This document shows positions 56,348 through 64,000 of a DNA stretch of 64,000 nucleotides, in pieces; positions within the stretch are counted from its first letter, which is position 1; every line of letters begins with the position of its first letter. Source of the stretch: Amaricoccus sp. (GTDB lineage: Bacteria; Pseudomonadota; Alphaproteobacteria; Rhodobacterales; Rhodobacteraceae). The notes beneath the pieces are model-generated. The model had not been told where the DNA came from and searched no databases. It worked only from the letters and a program-made list of their open reading frames with translations. Position numbers and translations under genes: made by a program. The stretch lies in contig NZ_JAGOID010000001.1 in assembly GCF_017995835.1 (NCBI RefSeq), positions 1 through 64,000 of the forward strand. The letters run 5' to 3'.

Positions 56348-57229
56348 ATGGACTACCTGAACGACATGGCCCTGTTCGTCGAGGTCGCACGAACCGGCAG
56401 CTTTCGTGGCGCGGCCGAAGCGGCGGGGGTGCCGGCCTCCACGTTGTCGCGTCGCATTGCGGCGCTCGAGGCGTCCATCGGGCTGCGGCTTCTCAACCGC
56501 ACGACGCGCAAGGTGGAGCTGACCGAGGCGGGCCGGATCTATCACGACCGCGCCAGGCGGATCGTGGAGGAGGCCCGCATCGCCCACGAGGAACTGGGCG
56601 AGTTGGTGGCACGGCCCACGGGGACCTTGCGGGTATCCCTGCCGGTCGACTTCGCCACGATCTGGCTGGCCCCGATCCTGCCCGAGTTCGCCCGCCTCTA
56701 TCCGGGGATCGACTTCGATCTGGATCTGACGCCGCGCAACGTGGACCTCGTCTCCGAACGGTTCGACCTGTCCATCCGGATGGCCCGACCGACAAGCAAC
56801 ACGCTGATCTCCAGGGTGATCGGGCGGGTCACGGCAGAACTCTTCGCGGCGCCCGTCCTTCTTCAGACCGCCGAGCCGCTGAGGCATCCCTCGGACCTGG
56901 AGCGACTGCCTTGCCTTGCCATGGCGAGCCGTGGGACATGGACCCTGCATGCGGGCACGCAGTCCTGCGAGTTGGCTGCGAAGAGTCGCTTTCGGTTGAA
57001 CAACGTCGCGCTCATGCGCTCCCTTGCGGTCCAGGGGATGGGCGTGGTGCTTCTGCCCCAACGCGCGGTCGAGGCCGAACTTGCGTCGGGCCATCTCGTG
57101 CCCGTGCTGCCTGACTGGCGCGGCGCCCCAAGCGCAATTCACGCGGTGACGGAAACCCGCCTGCTTCCCGCCCGGGTACAGCGCTTCATCGACTTCCTTC
57201 GGGAGAAACTGAAGACTGAGCGGTGCTGA
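56348..57229 (+). CDS. LysR-family transcriptional regulator
   Basis: The protein has 293 residues. An N-terminal winged helix-turn-helix spans residues 1-60 (ALFVEVARTGSFRGAAEAAG, PASTLSRRIAALEASIGLRL). The substrate-binding domain follows from about 90. It is divergent from the OYE-SDR pair and probably controls it, with an unknown inducer. The ATG at 56348 aligns with the family start. Confidence 0.93.
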   Translation: MDYLNDMALFVEVARTGSFRGAAEAAGVPASTLSRRIAALEASIGLRLLNRTTRKVELTEAGRIYHDRARRIVEEARIAHEELGELVARPTGTLRVSLPVDFATIWLAPILPEFARLYPGIDFDLDLTPRNVDLVSERFDLSIRMARPTSNTLISRVIGRVTAELFAAPVLLQTAEPLRHPSDLERLPCLAMASRGTWTLHAGTQSCELAAKSRFRLNNVALMRSLAVQGMGVVLLPQRAVEAELASGHLVPVLPDWRGAPSAIHAVTETRLLPARVQRFIDFLREKLKTERC

Positions 57230-57239
57230 GCGGCCCGTT

Positions 57240-57650
57240 TCACTTCATCCGGCGGGCGGGGTTGTCGCGGAACCAGTCGACGATGGCGGGCATCATCGTC
57301 TCGAAGGGGCCGGGCAGGAACACGTTGAGGAGCCCCATCCGGGTCGCGCCCTCGTTGCGGAAGTCGTGCATCACCCCCCGCGGGATCACGCAGAGCGAAC
57401 CCTTGGGCAGGCGGCGCCAGTCCGCGCCGACGAGGATCGAGGCCTCGCCCTCGAGCACGTAAAAGATCTCGTCGTTGTCGTCGTGCCTGTGCGCGCCCGG
57501 GCCTTCGCAGCGGGGCTCGAGCCACCATTCGGAGATCGAGAAGCGCCCGCCCGTCTCGGCCCCGTCGGCTTTGAACACCGCCGAAATCGGCCCCATCTCG
57601 TAGCGCCGCCCCTCGCCGGGTCCGAGCACCACGGGTTGTTCCGCCGCCAT
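57240..57650 (-). CDS. Cupin domain protein
   Basis: This is a 136-residue single cupin with metal-binding residues in GAHRHDDNDEIFYVLEGEA (His, His, Glu) and PRGVMHDFRNEG (the last His). The C-terminal NVFLPGPFETMMPAIVDWF is unusual in length but intact. The function is unknown. It sits four bases from the der stop, on the same strand, and may be read from the der transcript. Confidence 0.88.
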   Translation of the reverse strand: MAAEQPVVLGPGEGRRYEMGPISAVFKADGAETGGRFSISEWWLEPRCEGPGAHRHDDNDEIFYVLEGEASILVGADWRRLPKGSLCVIPRGVMHDFRNEGATRMGLLNVFLPGPFETMMPAIVDWFRDNPARRMK

Positions 57651-57654
57651 CGCG

Positions 57655-59106
57655 CTACTCCGTCAATCGCCGCGGCTTGTGCTTGTCGAGGCTCGTCGCG
57701 TTGTGCTTGCGGCGGCCGGCATAGGGATTGTCGCCCCCCCGCACGAGAAGCCGGATCGGCGTCCCCGGCATGTCGAAGTCGCGCCGCAGCCCGTTGACGA
57801 GGAAGCGCCGGTAATCGTCGGGCAACGCATCGGGGACCGAGGCGAAGAGCACGAAGGTCGGCGGCCGGGTCTTCACCTGGGTCATGTAGCGCAAGCGGAT
57901 CCGCCGGCCAGAGGGGGCGGGCGGCGGGTGGTCGGCGACGACGAGCGACAGCCAGCGGTTGAGCCGGGCCGTGGAGATGCGGGTGTTCCACACCGCATGA
58001 GCCTTCACGACCGCGTCGCGCAGGCGATCGAGTCCGCGCCCGGTCAGCGCCGAGACGGTGATGAGCGGCGCGCCGCGCAACTGCGGCAGCAGCCGCCCGA
58101 AGGTCTCCTTCAGCTCCGCGAGTTTCTCCTGGCGGTCGTCCTCGAGGTCCCACTTGTTGACGGCGAGGACCACCGCCCGGCCCTCGCGCTCGGCGAGGTC
58201 GGCGATGCGCAGGTCCTGGCTCTCGAAGGGCGCCTGCACGTCGAGAAGGACGACCACCACCTCGGCGAACTTCACCGCCCGAAGCGCGTCCGAGACCGAA
58301 AGCTTTTCGAGCTTCGCCTGCACCTTGGCCTTGCGCCGCATCCCGGCGGTGTCGAAGATGCGGAACGGCGTTCCGCCCCAGTCGGTCGAGACGGCGATGG
58401 AATCGCGGGTGATGCCGGCCTCCGGTCCCGTCAGCAGGCGGTCCTCGCCGACAATCGCGTTGACCAGCGTCGACTTGCCGGCGTTCGGCCGGCCCACCAC
58501 CGCGATCTGGATCGGACGCCCCGGGGGCAGGATCGCGGCCTCGCCCTCCTCGTCCACGTCGTCGTCGACATCGTCCACGTCGACCTCGACGATCGCCTGG
58601 GCGTCCTCGAACGCAGCCGCCACGGGCTCGAGCGCCCGCATCAGGTCGTCGAGCCCCTCGCCGTGCTCGGCCGAGATCGCCACCGGCTCGCCGAGGCCGA
58701 GCCCGAAGGCGTCGTAATAGCCGGCGTCCCCCGCCTTGCCCTCGGCCTTGTTGGCGACGAGGATCACCCGCGCGGCGCGACGGCGCAGCAGCTCGGCCAG
58801 CACCCGATCGGTCGCGGTGACGCCGGCGCGGGCGTCGACGAGGAAGAGGCAGACGTCCGCCATGTCGACGGCGCGCTCGGTCAGCGCCCGCATCCGGCCC
58901 GGCAGGCTGTCGTCCGTCGCCTCCTCGAGCCCGGCGGTGTCGATCACCTGGAAGCGCAGCGGCCCGAGGCGGCCCGCCCCCTCGCGCAGGTCGCGGGTCA
59001 CGCCGGGCTGGTCGTCGACGAGCGCGAGGCGGCGGCCGACCAGCCGGTTGAACAGGGTGGACTTGCCGACATTGGGGCGACCGACGATGGCGAGGGTGAA
59101 TGGCAT
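57655..59106 (-). CDS. der: Ribosome biogenesis GTPase Der (EngA)
   Basis: This is a 483-residue double G-domain GTPase for 50S subunit maturation. The first P-loop is GRPNVGKST and the second is GRPNAGKST. The switch and G3 motifs are DTAGLEE and DTAGMRR, and the G4 motifs are NKAEG and NKWD. An acidic linker ([15 protein letters not shown]) joins the two domains. A KH-like C-domain ends with KHKPRRL. The gene leads into bamB upstream. Confidence 0.97.
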   Translation of the reverse strand: MPFTLAIVGRPNVGKSTLFNRLVGRRLALVDDQPGVTRDLREGAGRLGPLRFQVIDTAGLEEATDDSLPGRMRALTERAVDMADVCLFLVDARAGVTATDRVLAELLRRRAARVILVANKAEGKAGDAGYYDAFGLGLGEPVAISAEHGEGLDDLMRALEPVAAAFEDAQAIVEVDVDDVDDDVDEEGEAAILPPGRPIQIAVVGRPNAGKSTLVNAIVGEDRLLTGPEAGITRDSIAVSTDWGGTPFRIFDTAGMRRKAKVQAKLEKLSVSDALRAVKFAEVVVVLLDVQAPFESQDLRIADLAEREGRAVVLAVNKWDLEDDRQEKLAELKETFGRLLPQLRGAPLITVSALTGRGLDRLRDAVVKAHAVWNTRISTARLNRWLSLVVADHPPPAPSGRRIRLRYMTQVKTRPPTFVLFASVPDALPDDYRRFLVNGLRRDFDMPGTPIRLLVRGGDNPYAGRRKHNATSLDKHKPRRLTE

Positions 59107-59232
59107 GGGCCGGCCTTGGGGATCGGCGTGCGTCCGGCAGGCAGCCCGGAACGATCGCCGGTGTTCAGGATGCAGTGCGCGGACGGCCGGGTTGGCCCGG
59201 CCCCGCGTGTCCCGCTCTAGCCGAGCCTCCGG

Positions 59233-60534
59233 CTATTGGAAAGCGCGAAGGCGCCCGTCGCGGGTCACGACATACATCACCCCGCGCGCGATCGCCGGCG
59301 CGGCCGCGGCGCCGCCGGGCAGGTCGACCGAGCCGACCTGCGCCCCGTCGTTCGGCGAGAACGCGCGCAGCAGCCCGTCCGAGCTTGCCACCCAGAGCCG
59401 GCCGCCGGCGAGGACCGGCCCGAAATGGACGATCGCCTCCTTGCGCTTGGCGTTGTAGTAGAGCGGCAATTGGGTGAGCCAGACCGCCCCGCCGGTCGCC
59501 GCGTCGATGCGCGCGAGCGCGCCCTCGTCGGAGAGCAGGAACACCGAGCCGCCGACCGGCCACGCCGGCCCCCAGGAGCCTTCGGAGATCGTCCAGTTGC
59601 GCTCGCCGGTAAGCCGGTCGAGCGAGATCGAGCGGCCGCTCTGGTTCGACGCGTAGATGGCGCCGCCGTCGATCACCGGGTCGCCGGTGATGTCGCTGAT
59701 GCGGTTTCGGACCAGCTCGCGGCGGCCGCCGGTCACGGCCGTGCCCCAGACCTGAAGGCCGGAGCGCGCGAGGACGCCCAGCACCTCGCCCGAGGCGAAG
59801 GGGATCACGACGAGCTCGCCGTCGACGGCGGGCGTCGCGCCGCCGAGGATGCCGGGGCCGCCCGCGCCCTGCACCCGCCACAGGATCGAGCCGTCGGCCG
59901 CAGAGAGCGCATAGGCGCTGTCGTTGCGCGCCACCACGAAGACGCGGCCGTCCGAAACCGCCGGAGCCGCGCGGATCGGCGCGTCGAGCGTCACCCGCCA
60001 GCGTTCGCCGCCGGTCCTGGGGTCGAGCGCGAGCACCTGCCCGAAGCCGGTGGTGACGTAGAGCACGCCGCCTTCGACGGCCATGCCGCCGCCCGGTCCG
60101 GAATCGGCGCGCTGCCCCTCGGCGACGACGCTGCGCCGCCAGACCAGCTCGCCCGCGGTGGTGAAGGCCGAAAGCTGCGCCGCGGCGTCCATCGCAAAGA
60201 CCAGGCCGCCCGCCACGATCGGCGCGGTGATGAGGCGCCGGCGCCGCGCGTCGCCCTCGCCGAGGTCGACGCTCCAGACCTCGCGGGGGTTGGCGGCGAA
60301 GGCGAGGTGGACGAAGCGGCCGCGCGCCGCGCCGTTGCGGTGGCTCCAGTCGGCGTTGACGACCGGCGCCGGCAGCGCCAGCGGCCGGGCGGCCTCGGCG
60401 ACGATCGGCGTGGCGTCGGGGCGCACGGCGATGCGCTCGCCCGGAAGCGGCTGGTCGCGCCCCTGGCATCCGGCGAGCGCCGCGGCGAGCGCGAGCAGGA
60501 CGAGCGCACGGCGCGCGGCGGTTCCGTTTGTCAT
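59233..60534 (-). CDS. bamB: BamB-like PQQ-repeat lipoprotein
   Basis: The protein has 433 residues. It has a lipoprotein signal (ALVLLALAAALAGC) with the Cys near residue 22. Eight-bladed propeller repeats of the PQQ type follow (LALDPRTGGERWRVTLDAPI, AYALSAADGSILWRV, SISLDRLTGERNW). BamB is part of the outer-membrane beta-barrel assembly machine. It lies between der and the YfgM-like gene, a conserved order. Confidence 0.93.
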   Translation of the reverse strand: MTNGTAARRALVLLALAAALAGCQGRDQPLPGERIAVRPDATPIVAEAARPLALPAPVVNADWSHRNGAARGRFVHLAFAANPREVWSVDLGEGDARRRRLITAPIVAGGLVFAMDAAAQLSAFTTAGELVWRRSVVAEGQRADSGPGGGMAVEGGVLYVTTGFGQVLALDPRTGGERWRVTLDAPIRAAPAVSDGRVFVVARNDSAYALSAADGSILWRVQGAGGPGILGGATPAVDGELVVIPFASGEVLGVLARSGLQVWGTAVTGGRRELVRNRISDITGDPVIDGGAIYASNQSGRSISLDRLTGERNWTISEGSWGPAWPVGGSVFLLSDEGALARIDAATGGAVWLTQLPLYYNAKRKEAIVHFGPVLAGGRLWVASSDGLLRAFSPNDGAQVGSVDLPGGAAAAPAIARGVMYVVTRDGRLRAFQ

Positions 60535-60556
60535 CGCACCCGCTCCGCCCAGAACC

Positions 60557-61234
60557 TCAGCCGCCCGACCCGGCCGGCGCCGCCGCCGCGGCAGCCGGGC
60601 CGCCGCCGAGCGCGATCACGAGCTGGCGCGCCCGCTCGGCGAGGGCCGGCGGCGCCTCCGGCGCATCGGCGATCGCCTGAAGGTCGGTGAGCGCCGCGGC
60701 CGTGTCGCCCTGCTCGATGCGCAGGAGCGCGCGCTGCTCGAGCGCCAGCGGCCGGAAGGGCTCGCCGGGGCCGGCGAGCGTGTCGAGCGCCGCGAGCCGC
60801 TCGCTCGCGTCGAGACGCGGGCCGAGCGCCATCACCCGCTGGAGCGAGGCGAGCGAGCGATAGAGTTGCGGCGTCGCGCCGTCGGCGGCCAGCGCCGCGA
60901 GCGTGGCGGCGGCGTCATCCGCGTCGCCGGCCTCGAGCGCCGCGGCGGCCGCGGCGAACCGTCCCACCGCCGTCGCCGGGCCGACGTCGAGCCCCTTCAG
61001 CGCCGCCGCCCGCTCGCCCGGGTCCGAGGTGGCGATCGCCGCGCGGAGGGCGTCGCCGCGATCCTGCGAGCCCGCACGCTCGCGCAGCGTCTGGATCTCG
61101 TGCCAAGCCGCGCCGCCGACGATCGCGAGGACGGCGGCGGCCAGCGCCCAGCGATAGCGCCGGAAGGTGCGGAACAGCGTGTCGCGACGGACCTCCTCGG
61201 TCACCTCGCTGATGAAGGAATCGGTCTCGCTCAC
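60557..61234 (-). CDS. YfgM-like tetratricopeptide protein
   Basis: The protein has 225 residues. An N-terminal cytoplasmic segment (EVTEEVRRDTLFRTFRRY) leads to one membrane helix (WALAAAVLAIVGGAAWHEI) and a periplasmic helical TPR-like domain. E. coli YfgM links SecYEG to chaperones; the role here is inferred from order beside bamB. The GTG start at 61234 is likely. The C-terminus is Ala/Gly-rich. Confidence 0.88.
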   Translation of the reverse strand: MSETDSFISEVTEEVRRDTLFRTFRRYRWALAAAVLAIVGGAAWHEIQTLRERAGSQDRGDALRAAIATSDPGERAAALKGLDVGPATAVGRFAAAAAALEAGDADDAAATLAALAADGATPQLYRSLASLQRVMALGPRLDASERLAALDTLAGPGEPFRPLALEQRALLRIEQGDTAAALTDLQAIADAPEAPPALAERARQLVIALGGGPAAAAAAPAGSGG

Positions 61235-61385
61235 GCGACGTCTCCGAGTGCCGGCGCGCCCGTATACCGTCCGCCCCCCGTGGCGCCAAGGGCGCGCCGG
61301 CCGCGCGCGGCGAAGATTGCGGTTGACGGCGGGCCTTCGCCTTTGGCCAGAATTCATCGCCCGTCCAGACCCGGAGGACGTCCCC

Positions 61386-61919
61386 GTGGATCCCAAGCGC
61401 CTCGAACGGGGCCTCGAGCGTGGCATCTTCGCCTCGCGCTGGCTCATGGCCCCGCTCTATGCCGGGCTCGCGCTGTCGCTGCTGCTTCTCGTGGTGGTGT
61501 TCCTGCGCGAGATCGTCCATTTCGCCGGCCATGCGCTGACGCTCAGCGACGAGGAGGTGGTGGTGGCGGTGCTGTCGCTGATCGACATCACGCTGACGGC
61601 GAACCTCGTGCTGATCGTGCTCTTTGCGGGGTACGAGAGCTTCGTCTCGCGGCTCGACATCGGCGAGGACGCGGATCGGCCGGCCTGGATGGGCACGATC
61701 GACTATGCGGGGCTGAAGATAAAGCTGATCGGCGCCATGGTGGCGATCTCGGGGATCCACCTGCTCAAGTGGTTCCTGTGGATCGGCAACGCCGATTCCG
61801 GCGACGAGTTCCAGAACAAGCAGGTGGCCTGGCTCGTGGGCATTCACCTGACCTTCGTGGTCGGCGGCGTGCTGCTCTCCATTATGGACTGGCTCTACGC
61901 CCGATCGAAATCTCACTGA
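61386..61919 (+). CDS. YqhA family membrane protein (TIGR00645-like)
   Basis: The protein has 177 residues and four predicted helices. Typical family text is LERGIFASRWLMAPLYAGLA, LIDITLTANLVLIVLFAGYE and LKWFLWIGN. The function is unknown. The GTG start at 61386 follows GGAGGACG. The next gene, an autotransporter, begins about 130 bp downstream. Confidence 0.9.
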   Translation: MDPKRLERGLERGIFASRWLMAPLYAGLALSLLLLVVVFLREIVHFAGHALTLSDEEVVVAVLSLIDITLTANLVLIVLFAGYESFVSRLDIGEDADRPAWMGTIDYAGLKIKLIGAMVAISGIHLLKWFLWIGNADSGDEFQNKQVAWLVGIHLTFVVGGVLLSIMDWLYARSKSH

Positions 61920-62047
61920 CACCGAAGACCGCGCAGTTTTTCGGTTTGCCTTTCGTGCCGGACGCCAAATACGGTGTGCTCGCGGCCCGATCTGGGCCCC
62001 CGAAATTCACCACGACGTCCGGCCGCCGTCCGGAGGGGAGAACGACG
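61920..62047. other. Intergenic before the autotransporter
   Basis: The gap holds a strong GGAGGGGAGA ribosome-binding sequence at 62031-62040 for the following gene. A weak stem (ACCGAA with TTCGGT) lies near its start. No gene or repeat is seen. Confidence 0.4.
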
Positions 62048-64000
62048 ATGAAGACTTCGCGCGTCCGGAGCCTGACCACCACCAGTGCGCTCCCCCTCGT
62101 CCTGGCGTTCGCGGCCACGGCGATGGGGCCGGCGCCCGCGCTTGCGAACTGCACCACCTCCGGATCGACGACGACCTGCACCACGGCGAACCCGAACCCC
62201 TACACCAGCACGGTGGGCGCCGGTCGTCCCACGAACAACCGGACGGTGGAGGTCCTGAACGGCGCGCAGATCCGCGTCACCAACCGCAATGCGATCAGCC
62301 TCGGCGACGGGGCGAACATCAACCTTCGCACCGGCTCGCTCGTGCGCTCGGACTCGAACTCCGGCTCGGGCAACTACGGCACCGGTCCGCAGGCGATCGA
62401 GTTCAACAGCAACGGCACGCTGCTGGTCGAGCAGGGCGCGCAGGTCATCATGCGCGGGACGAGCGGCCAGGCCGAGGCGGTCAACGTCCACGGGGTGGGC
62501 AACCGGATCGAGAACCACGGCCTGATCTCCGGCCAGCCGAGCGCGGCGCTGTGGTTCGAGGATCTGGTCACGTCCGGTCCCAAGAACGTCGTCGACAACT
62601 ACGGCGCCATCGAGCGGCTCGACGGCGGCACGGTGATCGGGTCGAGCGGCGGCGCGGGCATCGACTTCTACAACCGCACCGGCGCACGGGTGCAGGGCAG
62701 CCTCGCCTTCTCCGACGGCAATGACAGCCTGTTCTTCTTCGCCGGATCGACCGTGACCGGCAACATCAACGGCGGCGGCGGGACCAACGCGCTGACGCTC
62801 GAAGGCGCGGCAGGGACGAGCGACACGCTCGCGGGCGCGCTCACGAACTTCCAGACGCTCACCAAGGACGGCCTTGGGCGCTGGACGATCACAGGGCCCC
62901 TGACGGGCTTCCAGTCGACGACGGTGAACCAGGGCACGCTGGCGCTGACCGGCAACAACGTCAACTACGCCGCCGGCGTGCTCATCAACCCGCTCGGCAC
63001 GCTGGAGGCGCGGGCGCAGAGCCTGCCCGAGCAGTCGAACCCGGTGAACAACGTCAACAACATCCGCAACAACGGCCGGCTGCGCTTCGCCCAGGACGAC
63101 AACGGCACGTATCTCGGCCAGATCGTCGGCACGGGCGTCGTCGAGAAGACCGGCGCGGGCGTCACCACGCTCGCCCCCTCGACCCCGGCCGGCAACACCT
63201 ACACGGGCGGGACGCAGCTCAACCAGGGCACGATCGCGGTCTCGGCCAACAACGCGCTCGGCGCGGCGGCGGGCGAGCTCGAGTTCGACGGCGGCACGCT
63301 GCGCACCACCGCCACCTTCACCATGGCGCGGCCGACCGAGCTCGAGGACGACGGCGGCGCGTTCGAGACGACGGGCGCGACGACGCTGACCGAGACGGGC
63401 CTCGTTTCCGGCATCGGCCGCCTGACCAAGATCGGCACGGGCACGCTCGCGCTCACCGGGAACAACACCTGGACCGGCGGCACGCAGATCGACACCGGCG
63501 CGGTGCGGGTCTCGTCGGACGCCAATCTCGGCGCAGTGACGGGCACGCTCGGGATGAACGGCGGCACGCTGCAAAGCACCGCCACCTTCGCCACGGCGCG
63601 CGCGACCACGCTCGGCGCGAACGGCGGCACGTTCGAGACGCAGGCGGGGACGCTGACCCACAACGGCGACATCTCCGGGACGGGCGCGCTCACCAAGACC
63701 GGGCCGGGCACGCTCAGGCTGACCCAGTTCAACAGCTACGGCGGCGGCACGAACATCGACGGCGGCGTCGTGGAGATCACCACCAGCGCCAATCTCGGCG
63801 CGGCGGGGACGCCGCTCGGCTTCGACGGCGGCACGCTGCACAACGTCGCGAACGTGACGATGGCCCGCGCCACCACGCTCGACGCCGGCGGCGGCACGTT
63901 CGAGACCGACGCCGGCACGACGCTGAGGCAGTCCGGCGCCATCACCGGCGCCGGCAGCCTGACGAAGACCGCCGACGGAACCATGGTGCTGACCGGCGCC
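62048..64000 (+). CDS. Autotransporter beta-strand repeat protein, 5' part
   Basis: The frame is open to the window edge: 651 codons without a stop. A signal peptide (LPLVLAFAATAMGPAPALA) precedes a Thr/Asn/Gly-rich passenger. From 63143 there are three autotransporter-associated units of about 90 residues, with motifs TKTGPGTL, TGGTQI and GGTLxxTATF, and a fourth starts at 63962. The beta-barrel domain must lie beyond 64000. It is a large cell-surface or secreted adhesin-like protein of unknown target. Confidence 0.85.
   Translation, partial: MKTSRVRSLTTTSALPLVLAFAATAMGPAPALANCTTSGSTTTCTTANPNPYTSTVGAGRPTNNRTVEVLNGAQIRVTNRNAISLGDGANINLRTGSLVRSDSNSGSGNYGTGPQAIEFNSNGTLLVEQGAQVIMRGTSGQAEAVNVHGVGNRIENHGLISGQPSAALWFEDLVTSGPKNVVDNYGAIERLDGGTVIGSSGGAGIDFYNRTGARVQGSLAFSDGNDSLFFFAGSTVTGNINGGGGTNALTLEGAAGTSDTLAGALTNFQTLTKDGLGRWTITGPLTGFQSTTVNQGTLALTGNNVNYAAGVLINPLGTLEARAQSLPEQSNPVNNVNNIRNNGRLRFAQDDNGTYLGQIVGTGVVEKTGAGVTTLAPSTPAGNTYTGGTQLNQGTIAVSANNALGAAAGELEFDGGTLRTTATFTMARPTELEDDGGAFETTGATTLTETGLVSGIGRLTKIGTGTLALTGNNTWTGGTQIDTGAVRVSSDANLGAVTGTLGMNGGTLQSTATFATARATTLGANGGTFETQAGTLTHNGDISGTGALTKTGPGTLRLTQFNSYGGGTNIDGGVVEITTSANLGAAGTPLGFDGGTLHNVANVTMARATTLDAGGGTFETDAGTTLRQSGAITGAGSLTKTADGTMVLTGA
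63143..64000 (+). repeat. Tandem ~90-residue autotransporter repeats
   Basis: The units run 63143-63424 (94 codons), 63425-63691 (89 codons), 63692-63961 (90 codons) and a partial from 63962. Each opens with TKxGxGTL-type text, has a TGG(T/N) turn and ends with a SGxGxL segment. DNA identity is lower than in the TPR array, so these are older duplications. Confidence 0.8.

Noticed and set aside
61913..63841. Long open frame on the minus strand opposite the autotransporter
   Set aside because: Its Arg/Ala/Gly-rich text lacks any motif, while the plus strand has a signal peptide, a ribosome-binding site and clear repeats. It is a by-product of high GC.

Overview
This window is very GC-rich and gene-dense. 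It reads as chromosomal DNA from an alphaproteobacterium, most likely Rhodobacterales or a close relative. The pointers are a class I lysyl-tRNA synthetase, an infC start of the IARRPHN type, an ialB-rlmN pair, YjbF/YjbH, LdtR, CobS, and the order der - bamB - YfgM-like. This placement is inference from gene content, not from a search.

Layout. 1-7.9 kb: a satD/DUF3307 pair with an AT-rich repeat-bearing gap, an A-type Fe-S carrier, tpiA, two unrecognised proteins (one frameshifted) and lysK. 8-18.2 kb: an SbmA/BacA-like ABC transporter, a wrecked IS5-type element, a MOSC protein, an XRE regulator with sdhE, ldtR, a RodZ-like protein, and an AraC regulator divergent from an Fsr-type exporter. 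18.2-31 kb: infC with an ATA start, a lipid A-type acyltransferase, an M20 amidohydrolase, gph, glmU-glmS (UDP-GlcNAc synthesis), hisA-lysE and a TRAP transporter operon. 31-42 kb: a VUT-family transporter, a TPR protein whose two frames meet at a slippery heptamer, leuC, asparaginase, ialB, rlmN, two Tat-type L,D-transpeptidases and a CAP lipoprotein. 42-54 kb: yjbF/yjbH-like genes, an epimerase-like gene, queG-GST, a serine hydrolase, cobS, kbp, a GNAT protein, an AhpD-like protein and mtgA. 54-64 kb: an OYE/SDR/LysR cassette, a cupin protein, der-bamB-yfgM, a YqhA-like protein, and the first 651 codons of an autotransporter that runs off the window.

Several cell-envelope functions recur: UDP-GlcNAc synthesis, L,D-transpeptidases with LdtR, MtgA, RodZ-like, YjbF/H, BamB and an autotransporter.

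The most distinctive content is non-coding or recoded. A four-copy, 135-146 bp miniature inverted-repeat element has TSA target duplications. One copy sits inside an IS5-type transposase, and removing it restores the reading frame. A canonical G_GGA_AAA heptamer joins a 143-codon frame to a seven-unit, 144-bp TPR array. Three further dispersed repeat families, a frameshifted two-repeat secreted protein, and a perfect palindrome covering the leuC ribosome-binding site are also visible. No CRISPR array, rRNA or tRNA was seen.
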